From NCBI GenBank assembly GCA_964017045.1, contig OZ024807.1, positions 14,975,441 to 15,039,440 of the forward strand: 64,000 nt of DNA, written 5' to 3'. The notes beneath the pieces are model-generated. The model searched no databases, was not told where the DNA came from, and saw nothing but the letters and a program-made list of their open reading frames with translations. The DNA comes from Omphiscola glabra (lineage: Eukaryota; Mollusca; Gastropoda; Lymnaeidae). The position numbers and the translations under genes are program-made. Below, one piece after another: positions 26,301-37,850 of the stretch (the stretch's first letter is position 1; each line of letters starts with the position of its first letter).

Positions 26301-29172
26301 TTGTGAGCTCACAACCAAAAGGTAAAGGGGTTGAATTCGAACAGGGTCTTCTTCTCTTATTGCAAAGAGGCAATCCTTTTTCAGACAATAAATACCCTGA
26401 GTAAAAATACATCACTTATTCAGTCATCATCCACTAGTCAGATGACAGTCAAATCATGTATACAAAATACCAACACACACAAAAACTACAAACAGATCAT
26501 CAAAGGTTTTTAAAAAAAAAAATAATAATGCTATTACATGACTCAGCCATTTGGCCATTTCCTGCTAAACTAAAATGTGTTGAACATTCATTGTGCTTCA
26601 AGGGCTAAACAATCACTGCCTTATCTTATTTTTAATACCCTTCTGTCTATTACAATGCAAAAATGATACACAACACTTTATGTGATACTCAAACCATAAA
26701 AGAATTGTGTTAAAAGATCAATGTGAGATTTTCATGGCTAATCAATGCACAAGATGACTACCAGGTGATATTGTTTTACACCTGTCTATACCCCAATAAG
26801 TCATTTGGCTAATAGAGTTTAAAATGTATAGATAAATGGATTGTTGTAAAAATAAATAAATTTGAAAAGCTGATAAATAAAACACATGGATATGGGTATG
26901 TGTAATGGTAGCTTTACACCCCTCACCATTTGTTTTTTCAATGCAAATGGGGAAAAGAACTTCCAATTCCATAGAAATATGTTTGCTTACATCTTATATG
27001 TCCGGCTTTACAAAGACAGAATGAATGTCTTTTAACATTTCACATGCTTTACAAAGACAGAATGAATGTCTTTTAACATTTCACATGCTTTACAAAGACA
27101 GAATGTCTGCAAGCCTACATCCCACCTATCCGGCTTTAAAAAGACAGAATGACCAATGATCACAGCTATTTTTAGCTTTAACACACACCAACAACAAAAA
27201 CAAAATTACTACAAGTGAAGGTGAAGTGATTCAATAACATTATGATGTAGCCTCATCTTGCCCATTTCTTTTTTATTTATAAACCCCATCCCACTGAATC
27301 AAGCCATAAAGCTGTCTTAACATCAATCTACTGCACCTCTTGCAAGTGATATTTGGGTCGGTGTGAATAAAATACATATAACTGACTTATAATTGCTGAC
27401 GCTTAATTATGATCAGATGGTCTAGTTAAATGTTGAATTGGTGACCCTGGGTAGCTTTGATTTCTCAGGACTATAAAAAAAATATATATATATGATTATT
27501 ATGATTCTATTAATCAGTAAGTCACTTTTATACGGATGCCCAAACTTTGGACTCAAATGAAATGTTGGAAACAGTTATTCAATATTTCTCATGTTTAAAT
27601 ATCATAAGCTTTTTCAAGAATTATTAATTTGAATTTATCTCTCGTCAGCCAGCAAAACATTCAAAATATTTTAAACAATCCCTTTTCCTAAAACTTGTTT
27701 ACAAAATGTTCTTATGTAAAAAAACTTATTATTTTTTTGTAATCCTAGGAATAAAAATTCTCTAATTTTAACACTAAAAACAAAAGAGAATTCCAATGAA
27801 ATATTTTCAAGTTATTGCAGTTCTTTTGAATTTTCCCATAAAATAAAAATTATACAACAAAACAAAAAAAAAGAATGCTAGGCTGAACATTCAAGATAAA
27901 TGTGTAATCCTCAACAACCTAAAAACCCAATAAACACTGTTTTTGTAACAGCTGTGCCAATCCTGTGGATTCCTACAGGCTACAGGGCAGCCAGGCCAAG
28001 GTGATGATATGTACAATACCAATAGTGAGGGTAGTGACAAAATTTTAAGTCTTTTTATTGAGTCAGATCAACAGATGACTCATATTTAAGTTTTGTAAAA
28101 AGGCAGAAGACAATGAGGTTCAACAGCTGTAAAATAAATTAGTACATTAGGCCTACTCATTTTCCATTCTAAGTCAATGAGTCTCAGGCATTTTTCACAA
28201 ATGGTGGCAGACATTGATCAGGTCTCAGTAATGAGTCATAAATTCTGTCAGGTCAATGAAAAGCTTAACATAGATTTTCTCAAAATCACATTCATAAGAC
28301 AAAATGATTATAAAATTGCTCTAATGGTTAGTTAGCCAAGATATTTATATTACTTTATAATTTATAATGAATAAACCCTCACCAATGCACATGGAAAATA
28401 CCCTGCCAGAAAAGAATTTGATTATCTATCTTAACTCTTAGTAAGTCTTAACTGTTTATTTAAATTATTCTAGTCCTAGATCCTAATTTAAAGACCATTG
28501 TAAGTGTTAGTAATGGTTATTGTACCACTGGATAGTTACAGCCTATTTTTTAAACTTCTGTTAAATTGACTAACTTCAGTTGAGTGAAATGGCTTACTTT
28601 TTTGTCATTTTATGATATATTAGGTTACAATTAGGAACTAGGCTATTTCAAAATTTGCAGTTGCTTTCTAACTTTCTTAAATTCTTTTTTATTAATCTTA
28701 TACTTGTACTTTTACTCCAAAAAAAGAATGTTCTTAACTATAACTTAAGAAAAGAGTACTACCAAGTAAGTAAGAGACATTCTCATTCTGATAGTGATAG
28801 GTTGAGTCTGATGAGTGAATCAACAAAGACGACATTTTTTAAGTAAAAGACTAGGCCTATTTATACTATAACTATATTAATCATAATTCCTAACGTCTAT
28901 AGTCGATAATCACCTACCCAGTGTAGATAGCTAAACTGCACAGCACACGGGGGTAGTGAGACTTTCACTTACCAACTTACCACATTTTATCACTCCTCAG
29001 GCTCTCACACCGCGTCCTGCATAGGCATAGTTTAGTCATAGTCTAAATTCATTGTCATCTTCTAGGCCTAATACAACGCAGCCGACATTTTTTGTAAAGC
29101 CTTAATATATAAAACTGTGTAACAAACCTGTATTAATGCGAAAAGGGCAACGCCTTGAAAAAGATGCCTCAT
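23115..29172 (-). CDS. APP: APP/APPL homologue, 5' part (signal peptide and E1 region), four exons
   Basis: Coding exons on the minus strand are 29128-29172, 24905-25060, 23860-23983 and 23115-23330, with phases 0, 0 and 1 at the internal junctions and phase 1 at the open last donor. They encode about 180 residues: a short signal peptide, the growth-factor-like domain (GVNGWIADKSTDCLD, ILAYCK, ITNVVE) and the copper-binding domain (SDALLVP, GMLLNC, GVEYVCCP). These are E1 hallmarks of the amyloid precursor family, type I membrane proteins cut by secretases. Six cysteines of the copper-binding domain are present. The cysteine pair that forms one loop of the vertebrate growth-factor-like domain is absent, as are several copper ligands. 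E2, transmembrane and NPxY-type parts are not seen; they should lie downstream, in or beyond 1-23114. Family assignment is firm; completeness is not claimed. Confidence 0.93.
23860..23983 (-). CDS. APP: APP homologue exon 3: growth-factor-like domain, second half
   Basis: The exon begins MYPDHNITNVVES, the counterpart of VYPELQITNVVEA, and ends HPHRVRPFRCLG at a GTAAGT donor (phase 1). An N-glycosylation sequon NIT is present. The W-C-(x)6-C segment of vertebrate APP is replaced here by DWPMGNAERQHPH, so two cysteines that pair with each other in vertebrates are both missing. Confidence 0.92.
24905..25060 (-). CDS. APP: APP homologue exon 2: growth-factor-like domain, first half
   Basis: The exon has 52 codons in phase 0, flanked by a TTTTAG acceptor and GTAAGT donor on the minus strand. 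It carries ICERPAMHRG, GWIADKSTDCLD and ILAYCKA, which align with the start of the vertebrate E1 growth-factor-like domain including its first three cysteines. Confidence 0.92.
25205..26165 (+). mobile_element. Non-LTR retrotransposon 3' fragment (CR1/L2-like reverse transcriptase end)
   Basis: Frames encode SRLDYCN-like start, GSPEHFIEKLQKVQNSAARF, HVTPLLHSLHWLPIQA and, after shifts, WNSLPLHIRN and FKTALKTHLFK, the usual C-terminus of such reverse transcriptases. The 3' UTR ends in (AAT)n at about 26148-26165. The coding part is broken and contains a 276-bp internal duplication. It sits just upstream (gene sense) of APP exon 2, in intron 1. Confidence 0.85.
25282..25833 (+). repeat. 276-bp tandem duplication inside the retrotransposon fragment
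   Basis: CTCAGCTGCTAGGTTCGTTC through AATCTTTCTCTTTCTA occurs twice, 25282-25557 and 25558-25833, practically identical, so the duplication is recent relative to the decay of the element. Confidence 0.93.
27005..27150 (+). repeat. 41-bp tandem repeat in APP intron 1
   Basis: GCTTTACAAAGACAGAATGA followed by ATGTCTTTTAACATTTCACAT begins at 27005, 27046 and 27087 (last one partial), with a diverged fourth start near 27132. Confidence 0.9.
29128..29172 (-). CDS. APP: APP homologue exon 1: start codon and signal peptide
   Basis: Reading the minus strand, ATG at 29172-29170 opens MRHLFQGVALFALIQ, then a GTTTGT donor. Spliced to exon 2 the hydrophobic stretch continues VLFSAS before the acidic E1 start, giving a plausible signal peptide of about 21 residues. 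No other exon with a better start is visible upstream. A 5' UTR boundary could not be fixed. Confidence 0.8.
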
Positions 29173-30751
29173 TTTGTTAAAGTAATCCAAATTATTCGCA
29201 GAAAAATAAAGGCACCACTTGCATCGGACACTGCTTGTATACTAAAATTTCCAACCAAAATGTCTTCGTGACGTCATTGAGTTCAACCATCCCTTCCTTA
29301 AAGCCCGCGACGATTGGCTGGATTGTAATGTACTTTTTTTTTTTTTTGTGATTATAATAATATATGAATGAAATGGGGAAATTACTTTTTGTTGTAAGTG
29401 GAACCAACAGCTAAAAATATATTTTGCAATAAATAAATTCCCTCAAGAGCTAAAAATGAACCAACGATCTTTTGATTATTTTAGAATTCACTATGCTCAA
29501 AATGTAAAGGAAAATACGATACAATTTAGGTTTACGGTTTGTTGGTATCTCCAAATACCGCAACTGTTTTCAAACAATGTAACTCATCAGCAGATAGCAT
29601 GATTTCCCAAAGTTTTCTATACCTTGCAATTCAACCTCCACCCTTCCACACAAAACCATATTTTTTAGCTACTAACTCCAAGTTTGATCATATTTTAAGT
29701 TGAATATTTCAAAGAAATTTGTATCTTTATTAGTCGCCCCTCTTAACATGCCATCATATACCCTCACTACCAAACTCCCACATCCAAAAATACAAATTAA
29801 AAAAAGAAAGAGTGAAGTTGAAAGATGGGATACTTGCTTTTAAAATAATGGTTATTTCAAATCTTTACAAAGAACTCTAACTTTAACTATAAAATTGCTC
29901 CGAAGAGCTTTTCAGTAACCTTTTCTAATTTAGCTGATTAGTGTAAAACACAAACTGAAATCATAGTCATTTTAAAATAATAGTAATTTAATTCAAATTA
30001 ACAATGCAGTCCTATTTTTTTAATTATGAATATTTTTTGGGTTTCGTGAGTGTTTGGTTTTGGGGGGGGGGTGGTATTCGTAGGGTAACATGAACAATTA
30101 ACTTGAAATAAATGTCACTGATTGTTTTTGAACAATATAAACTTTTATAAAATAGCATATAATTTCATAACATTTTATGTATACCCTAATCCTCTTTACA
30201 GCCATCCACAAACTAGTTAATACACAAAATAAATAATGTTCTGCAAAAGAGTCAATTTATACGACATCCCCAGTTTAAAATATAAGTATGCCTGAAATAT
30301 AAACTCCAAAACACACACACACACACAGAGAGGTAGAGAAGAGAGAGAGTCTCGGGTGCTTTGAATCTGATTTAATTTTCTTTTTTACAACGAGTCGATG
30401 TTATTTATTTCTCGTTTTCTTATTTCTTAGTTTAAACTTTATAAGTTTATTTTTTATATATATTATGATGACATATGATTTGTATACATTGTACCAACAT
30501 TGTCAATCGGGGGTGGTGACTACCCAAGGCCCGCCTAGCCCTTATAATATTAAATATGATTGATTGAAACCAGGCCGTGGCTGACCATAGTTCGTAATTT
30601 CTAGTCAACACCATGTTCGGAGGTACAAGATAATCAAATGATCAGTATGTACTTCTCCAGTACAGTCCCTCCAAGTTCAATCGCTTGATCACTCTAACGT
30701 GAACAGTGAAGCTGCTTGTCTTGCAAATTACGAGCTTGATATTTTTTTTTT

Positions 30752-30830
30752 TTTTTTTGATTGATTGGATACTTCTATAGCGCTGGTATCCATGCTACTT
30801 TAGCATGCTCACTGCACTCAGGTGTAATAA
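30752..30830 (-). mobile_element. Short retroposon tail
   Basis: A T17 run then TGATTGATTGGATACTTCTA, GCGCTGGTATCCATGC and CACTGCACTCAGG. Read on the minus strand it looks like a 3' tail ending in poly(A). The class is not established. Confidence 0.4.
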
Positions 30831-31024
30831 AATCTATTAAACAAATAAGTCTTTAAATTTTTCCTAAATAATTTTCTGTCCTTGTCAGTACTCCTCAAAG
30901 ATGGAGGTAAAATATTCCATAACTTTGGCGCTACCGCTTCAAAAGAGCGCACTCCGTACGACTTTTTCTGTGTTCATCCACACTGGGAATTTTCAATAAG
31001 GACTGAGTTGAGTACCGCAGGTTT

Positions 31025-31185
31025 GTTCCTGATGTTGTGGCGACCCCCCAACCACAAGATAATTTTCGTTGCTACTTCATAACTGTAGACTATATGTGTT
31101 TTCCGATGGTCTTAGGCGACCCCTGTGAAAGGTCTTGCGACCCCTAAGGGGTCGTGACCCACATGTTGAGAACCGCTGTCATAGG
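31025..31185 (-). mobile_element. hAT-like MITE, truncated, family of 6483-6681
   Basis: One end reads (reverse) CAGCGGTTCTCAACATG. Internal GGGGTCGCCTAAGACCATC and GGGTCGCCACAAC are shared, in the same order on the minus strand, with the element at 6483-6681. The far terminus is lost. Confidence 0.75.
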
Positions 31186-32279
31186 GTATGACGCCCTCTT
31201 TGCTGTCAATATCGTCAGCAAGATTTGCAGACCTTGGCTATGCAACTTGATGTACCCATTACACATGTCTAAGGTCTAACCATTTTCTTCGCCAAATACA
31301 GATAAGGAGGATTTGGACCAATAACTACCACATCCACTGCAAATGAAATTGCATCAGAAACGAACATCGAGCCAGTGTTTAAAGAACGCCGCATTAGGCG
31401 AAGAAATAGCCTCGTTGAATATGAATCTCGAGACGATACACAACAGACCCGATAAGAATCTTTCGGGTAGAATATTTCTTGTGGTTGGTAGACTGGTAGA
31501 CCAGGCGTTGGGATCCTTAAAGATACGAGTCCGACATCTGCAACGGTACTTTTGTAGTTTAAACTTTCTCTGTAATGTTCCGCAACTCCGTGCATAGAGT
31601 CCGGATAATTTGAGCAATCACTGTGTGAATTCGGAGCATGGCTTTGAGAAGTTGTGACTCATGGGATGTATAGATGGTTCGGACTTACTCGAGATCATCA
31701 ATGACTGATGTTTATCTGAATGAATTGTCAACATGGTCAATATTGTCAATTGATCGAGAAGTTGTTACCATTAAGACCCTTGCATGTGATGAACTCTCAA
31801 TATTTTCTGTTGGCTGCCCCAATTAACGTCTGAAAATTATTATTTTTCACATTATCTTTATGCAGTGTCTTTAAGAGCGTATATTATATATTTTTCTTCG
31901 TGTTATTTCGGATTTTGTTTGTGACAACCGTGAGATTAGCAACAACCATCCACGATGAGTAATTCAGCTCAGGGAAATTCAACAATTAAGTTTTTTGTTC
32001 TTTTTTTTTTTTTAAATAGCAATTTTGGAGACTAAAGGAGTGAAAAATTCCAGTACGACGTGTCCCATTTTTACCAGTATGACTTTGACGTGTCTTAATT
32101 ATTTAATATCAAAACGGATGTCGTATATAACGCAAAATATAATTTTCCCAAAGCCTCACACCCCTCCCCCAAACACCGCCTTTGATTGTATTCTTAAATT
32201 GTTCCAACAACAATATGCAAAATGCGCATGTGTTCTGCGAAAAATTCGTATTTCTTTTTTCGTAAATATTCATCTAGGA

Positions 32280-32486
32280 CAGTGGTCGGCAAATCGCGTC
32301 TCGCGAGCCGCATGAGGCTCTTTAACGGCTCGAGTGCGGTTCGGCCAGTCGGCCACAAAATAGGTTTATGACTCCGAAAAACATGGTTCTTGACGGGTTA
32401 TGAAAAGAAATTTGGCTCTCAGAAAAAAATTAATCGTCCTGTTGCTGATTTTTTTTTCTTTTGACTAATGAGTTTTCCGGCCACTG
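32280..32486. mobile_element. hAT-like MITE, 207 bp
   Basis: Left end CAGTGGTCGGCAAATC and right end (reverse) CAGTGGCCGGAAAACTC, with GGCTCTTT and TTTGGCTCTC inside, as in widespread CAGTGGTCGGCAA hAT families. Target duplication not clear (ATCTAGGA / ATCTTCTT). It abuts the retrotransposon fragment that follows. Confidence 0.7.
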
Positions 32487-32489
32487 ATC

Positions 32490-33430
32490 TTCTTCTTAGC
32501 CATTCTCACTCCCAACCCAATGGAGCATAGGCCATCCACAATACTTTTCCATCTGTGACTGTCCTGGGCTATCTTTGCTAGTTCAGCCCAATGGAGCATA
32601 GGCCATCCACAATACTTTTCCATCTGTCCATGTCCTGGGCTATCTTTGCTAGTTCAGCCCAGCGTTTCTTCATTCTCTTCAGCTCTGTCTTTACTCCTCT
32701 GTTCCACGTGGCTCTTGGTTTTCCTCTTTTCCTGGTACATTGAGGATTCCAGTTCAGGGCCTGAGTTGTAATGTTAGTGTTTGGTTTCCTTAATGTGTAC
32801 CCTATCCATTTCCATTTTCTCATTTTTATCTCCGTTTCCATCGGAACACTTGATGTTCTCTCCATTATGACAGTGTTTCAAATTTTGTAAAACCATCTTA
32901 TTTTGAGGATTTCTCGCAAGCATCTGTTTATAAAAACCTGCAGTTTTTTAATTTTTGATTTTGTTGTTCTCCAAGTTTCACAGCCATTCAAAAGAAGTGC
33001 CTTGACATTTTAGTTGAATATTTTTAACTTTGTTTTTTTCAGTATTTCACTTGAGTTCCAGGTGTTTCGCAGTGCATTGAATGCTCATCTGGCCTTCTGG
33101 ACCCTAGACTTTATGTCCTCATCAGTGCCACCATTTTTATTTATGATGCTCCCCAGGTACGTAAACGTTTCAACTTTTTCAAGAGAGGCTCCTCTAAGGT
33201 TAATCCCAATGACTCCATCATCCACTGTATTTATTCTTAAGGTCTTGGTTTTACCTTTATTTATGCTAAGGACCAATGGTTTGGGTAATGTTATATGCCA
33301 CATTAACTGTGTTTGGCTTACCCTCTCGCAGAACATCACTGAATGTGCAGAACCTTGTCTTCGTAAAAGCACTCTTGTCTTAATTCATTTCGCTAAGTAT
33401 TTGGTGTCTACCAGCTTTTAGAGTAACCGC
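32490..33430 (-). mobile_element. Non-LTR retrotransposon C-terminal fragment (RTE-like endonuclease-reverse transcriptase)
   Basis: On the minus strand: NKGKTKTLRI, EKVETFTYLGSIINKNGGTD, DIKSRVQKAR, then LLLNGCETW, KLQVFINRCLREILKIRW, RKWKWIGYTLRKPNTNITTQ, ALNWNPQ and DRWKSIVDGLC. These are the ordered marks of the C-terminal half of a common animal LINE protein. Stops and shifts break it into two main pieces. Confidence 0.88.
32513..32662 (-). repeat. 74-bp tandem duplication at the retrotransposon 3' end
   Basis: CCCAATGGAGCATAGGCCAT through GGGCTATCTTTGCTAGTTCAGC is present at 32515 and 32587, nearly identical, so the end of the coding region is doubled. Confidence 0.85.
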
Positions 33431-34164
33431 AGTGTTGTGGTCAGTTTTTCCAGCAGAATATAAATTATAGCAACCGGTTTCAGTGCTTTCTTATTTTTTT
33501 GCTCGTCTACACAATATTGCACAAGTTACTGACGCTAAACACTGAGTAAGAATTAAAATAATTTATTCAGTCAATTAATTTTTGTCATCAAACACTATTA
33601 TTATATTATACTATATGAGCAAAGCTATGATTCAGTATGAGCGCTTTGACTTTGTTATTGTTCTTCATTTGTTTTTGAATCTTGGGTAAATTGATTTTTT
33701 AAAATGTTGATCTTGAGTCTGTTGACTCGGCACCTTAGAATTTTGAACTGAATAGGTATCTCTTACTAATTCTACTATGCCACCTATTCAAGCTAGATAT
33801 TTTTTATAGTCAAATGCAAACATCAAAAGATTTAATTCTTTTATATTTATATTAATATTAGATCTAGTTTATATTATAATGCTAAATCTAAAGCAGTGCA
33901 GTGCAATTCAGTAGCTTACAAACAATGCCTACATAGTATAGTATATTGTTGTATATTTTATTTTATATACTTCTAGCAAATATACCCGGCGTTGCCCGGG
34001 ATCGCATTAAAAAAAAACACAACTCATACAGCTTTTTAATTAGATCTAACACTGAACTTAAGCGCCATGTAAAAAAAACACTGCTATGATGGTAAAAACA
34101 TATAATAATTATTTTGTCTCCTATAAATCACATCTAATAAATGATTTATAATTACTTTTGTAAA

Positions 34165-34490
34165 ACTTTCATTCCTAGATGGGATCTGGTTTTCTGATGG
34201 GATCCCATTTTCCAATGGTTCCTGTTTTCTGGGGGGATCCCGATGCCGTTTGGATCCCGATCTCTGTTGGATCCCGATGCCGATGGGATCCCAAACTGAT
34301 TGGATCTCAATCCTGATGGCTCCCGATCCTGTCGGTATCCCTATCCCGATGGGATGCCGATCTGGGTGGATCCCTATCCCGTTGTCATTCCGATACCGGT
34401 TGGATACCAATCATGGTTGGATCACAATCCCGTGGGATCTCGATCTTTGTGGGTTCCAGATCTCATTGGGACCCAATTTGCCTGAGATAG
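34165..34490 (+). repeat. GGATCC-rich minisatellite, copy 1
   Basis: Degenerate ~22-28-bp units based on GGGATCCCGATNCCGNTG, about 13 units. Open frames on both strands here are repeat artefacts. Confidence 0.85.
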
Positions 34491-34742
34491 GGGGCCCTAT
34501 AAAAATCAGTCTGATGAATTATACAGTTAAAATTTAACAGTTGTTCTGTTAAAAACACTATAAAATGCCATAGCTATAGCTTTTTAAATTTATAGTACTT
34601 TCTGGAAAATTCTAGACCGGTCCTTCATTTTAAATCCACCGATATTTATATACGGACTATGAAAGGTATTGATACAAAGCTAGACCTATATCAATCAATT
34701 GACAAATTGACATAAAACCTATAGTGTGGTCTAAGCCTTTTT

Positions 34743-35959
34743 CAGACCTGCCAACCCTTCCGATTTTGTCGGAATTATACGGATTTTTTACCCCTCATTC
34801 CGACCTTCCGACAAACCTCTTAAAATTCCGATTTTCCAAACATTATTATTTTTCACCCGTCATAAAAATCCGAAAGCGACCAAAAAAAAAACAAAATCGG
34901 ATACGACGGGCAATGGTGCATTCCTTTAATTTTTTTTTAACGTAGTGTCTACATGTCCGGCTACCGGACGAATAAGTTCTCGAGATATTCGCCCGGCTAT
35001 TACTATTATATATTTGATCAAGTCACATGACCGCCGTAGCAAAGTTGCGCAAGATATTTGTCCGCCAGCCTTGTCACGTGACCGATAATAGTCGATCAGT
35101 CCGGTCGCCTGACGTGTAGACACTGCCTTGTTTTTATCAAAGCGAGCCGCGATCTCCAAATCATTCTTCAATTATCAATTGATCCAATCGCGATTCATCC
35201 TTTTACTTTACTAGGCTAAAAAATAATTCAGTTTTGTTGTGACCTTTTGTTTGTTAAAGTTTTTCTTAATTAAATTTAAATGGATAAATCTATTGATATT
35301 AATAAATATATTTTAACACACAAAAAAAAACAACAACATCATAAACTATAAAGTTATACAACTGCAGCTAAAAGTGCAGTGAATCTACGACATCCATGTC
35401 TAATTTCTTTGCTAAGTGTTATTGACCACCTATCTTATTGAAGGAAATATTTCTCAAACAAACTCCGATCGTTTTAATGCAAGAGTCAAAGAAATGTTTC
35501 CTCACTCGCAGATTGCTAGAAGATTGTAAACAAAAATTACAATGAAACAAGGGCAAGCATGAAAGTTTATCTTTCTTACTTGCTTGTATCTAAAATCAGT
35601 TGCAATGCTAATTTCCAGTTGTCCAAAGAGCTGTTGGACAAATGCAAAAAGGCCACTAGGGATCGGCAGGAATACTGAATTCTTAGTCCTAGCAGCCTGT
35701 GTGTGTACACATGTAAATAAAATGGATCTTCTGTCTTGTACTGTATAAATCTGTATATTTCTCATGTTCTTTGGACTCTTCAAAGACATTGGAGGTAACT
35801 TTATATTTCTTTATTTGTTTAAAAAGGCTTGTGCATTAGTTTACAGATCTTAAACAAATGCCCCCCCCCGTGTCGGCGCCTCCTGGGGGCAGCGGCCCCA
35901 CTTTCCCCCCGCATGCACCACCCCTACAGATTTTTTTTCTTGGCAGGTTGGCAGGTCTG
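34743..35959. mobile_element. Non-autonomous DNA transposon, 1.2 kb, exact 14-bp terminal inverted repeats
   Basis: Termini CAGACCTGCCAACC (34743) and its exact reverse complement (ending 35959). CTTTTT flanks both sides (34737-34742, 35960-35965), a 6-bp target duplication. The paralogous repeat copy 2 shows the empty site near 38398-38415 (AAGCCTATTGATATTTA against AAGCC-TTTTT-GTATTTA), which confirms insertion. No transposase is recognised. The CAG start suggests hAT; a 6-bp duplication is unusual for that group. Confidence 0.8.
34943..35125. mobile_element. 183-bp MITE nested in the 1.2-kb element
   Basis: Left end TAGTGTCTACATGTCCGGCT and right end (reverse) CAGTGTCTACACGTCAGGCG, followed by ACCGGAC on both; 22 of the first 27 bases match. 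No coding capacity. No clear target duplication. Confidence 0.7.
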
Positions 35960-35975
35960 CTTTTTGTATTTATAT

Positions 35976-36490
35976 AGCTTTTATTATTATTATTATTATT
36001 ATTATTAAAGAGGTCATATTTAGCGCGGTACTCCAGCCTAGGGCTGGGCTCACCACGCTGTACGTACAAATTAAAATGAACTTAAAAAATATAAATGAAA
36101 AACCAACCATTACATATCAATTTACATGTGAAGCCATGGACGGCACTCCGCAGCATCGTGAAAACTAACCATAATAATAATAATAATAATGATTATGTTT
36201 CTTTGTCTTACTAACCTAGCACCTGAGTTTTGAACTTTTTGCAGTTTTTCTATGAAGTGTTTTGTTGAACCTGACAGAAGAGAGTTGCAATATTTAAGAG
36301 GAGAGAGGACAAAAGCACAGACTAGTTTTTTTTGGTGTGGTTACTGTGCGGTAGGGGCGGATGGAACTGATCTGACGGATAGCGGTATTCGCAGAGCGAC
36401 AGATGTGAGAAATATGATTATTGAGAAACATGTTGTCAGAAAGAATGTAACCAAGATTCCTAACAGAGGGTGCGAACGGTATGTCAGAGT
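35976..36490 (-). mobile_element. 3' end of a non-LTR retrotransposon, minus orientation
   Basis: Starts with (TTA)n at 35979-36006, the reverse of an (AAT)n tail, followed by GCGCGGTACTCCAGCCTAGG. This is the reverse complement of the tail at 26095-26165 (GCCTTAGGCTGGGGTACTGC), so both belong to one family. A second (AAT)n is at 36168-36190. It separates blocks B and C of repeat copy 1. Confidence 0.65.
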
Positions 36491-36989
36491 TACCTATATA
36501 AGGAAAAATAAAATGTGGCCTCCAGCCCCAAAGGAGTGGATATTATGAGTTCAGTACCCTTCAGTATTTGAATATGTATAATCAAGTGGATGTGTACTAA
36601 GTTTGGTCAAGATCCATCTATTCATGTAGGAGTATTTGTGTTTAATAACTTTTTATATAGCTCATATAACAAAAAAAACGAAATGGGCCACGGGCCCCAA
36701 AATGCAATAAAAAGTTCATAACCCCTTAAAGAGTTCCTTCAATATAATGATGGATATGTGAGCCAAGTTTGGTCAAGATCCATCAGTCCATGTAAAAGCC
36801 TTTGTGGAACAAATAAACCAACACCGGCGTTGCACAGGATTGCATTTGGAAAAACAACTTCTACAGCCTTTTAATTAACATTGAAATTAAGCGCCAAAGT
36901 AAATATACAAAAAAAACCCAGCCATATAGTAAATAAAATTTGACACCTATCAAAACACATTTAAAATAACTTTTGTATTGTAAACCTTT

Positions 36990-37850
36990 TGTTCCCCCCT
37001 GGGATCCCGTTTCCAGATGGGATCTCATTTTCCTATGGTATCCAGTTATCCAGTGGGATCCCGACCCTGTTTGCATCCCACTCATGGAGGGATCCTGATA
37101 CCTGTGCGTTCTCAATCCTGATTCCAGTGGGATCCCGATCCCGGTGAGATCCTAATCCCATTGAGATCCTAATCCTGGTTTAATAAGATCTCGGTAGGAT
37201 AAAGATCCCTATGGCATTCTGATCATTGTTGGTTCCCGATCCCAGTTGTATCACAATCCCAGTATGATCCTGTTTCCAGTGGGACCAATAAGTTGGGGTA
37301 CTGATCCCGGTGGAATCCCAATACCGGTGGGATCCCCATACTGGTGGGATCCCAATAATGGTCAGTTCCCGATCCCATCAGTATTCCGAGTCCGGTGGGT
37401 TCCCTATCCTATCGGTATCCCATTTCCCAGTGTGATCTCGATCTGGGTTGTATCATAATCCTGGTGTGATCCTGTTTACCGGTGGGATCCCGATACCAGT
37501 GAATTCAAATCCTGGTGGAATCCCGGTGTGATCCCAATCCCAGTAGAATCCTGATCCCTGTGGGTTCCTGATCCCAGTGGGTTCCTGTTTCCCGGTGGGA
37601 TCCTGTTTTCTGGTTGGGTCCTTATCATGGTGGGATCCCATTTTAGGTGGTATCCTGAACCCATTAGGATCCCGTTCTCTGTGGGATCCCATTTCTTGGC
37701 AGATCCTCTTCTCCGAAGTGATCATGTTTGTCGATAGGATACCTATTTGATCCCATTACTTGATGGAATTGTGTTACCGGTGGGTTCCAGTTTACTCATT
37801 CCCCTTTAGGATCCTGTTCCTCGTTGGTATTTTGTTCCTGGTTGGATTAT
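36990..37850 (+). repeat. GGATCC-rich minisatellite, copy 2 (expanded)
   Basis: The same degenerate GTGGGATCCCGATCCCGGT motif as copy 1, but about 2.6 times as long, with more than 30 units and more divergence. Confidence 0.88.

Larger units (their letters stand above)
29173..33959. other. Upstream region of the APP homologue and intergenic DNA
   Basis: The promoter and 5' UTR of the minus-strand gene should begin here, but no TATA box, initiator or CpG-rich stretch stands out. A (CA)n tract is at 30312-30326. Apart from the elements listed separately, the stretch is AT-rich and featureless. Confidence 0.5.

Noticed and set aside
34084..34537. Pro/Asp/Ile-rich open frames on both strands, and similar ones at 36861-37725
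   Set aside because: Artefacts of the GGATCC minisatellite.
36252..36548. 98-codon plus-strand frame
   Set aside because: It overlaps a retrotransposon tail and block C of the dispersed repeat and shows no protein motif.
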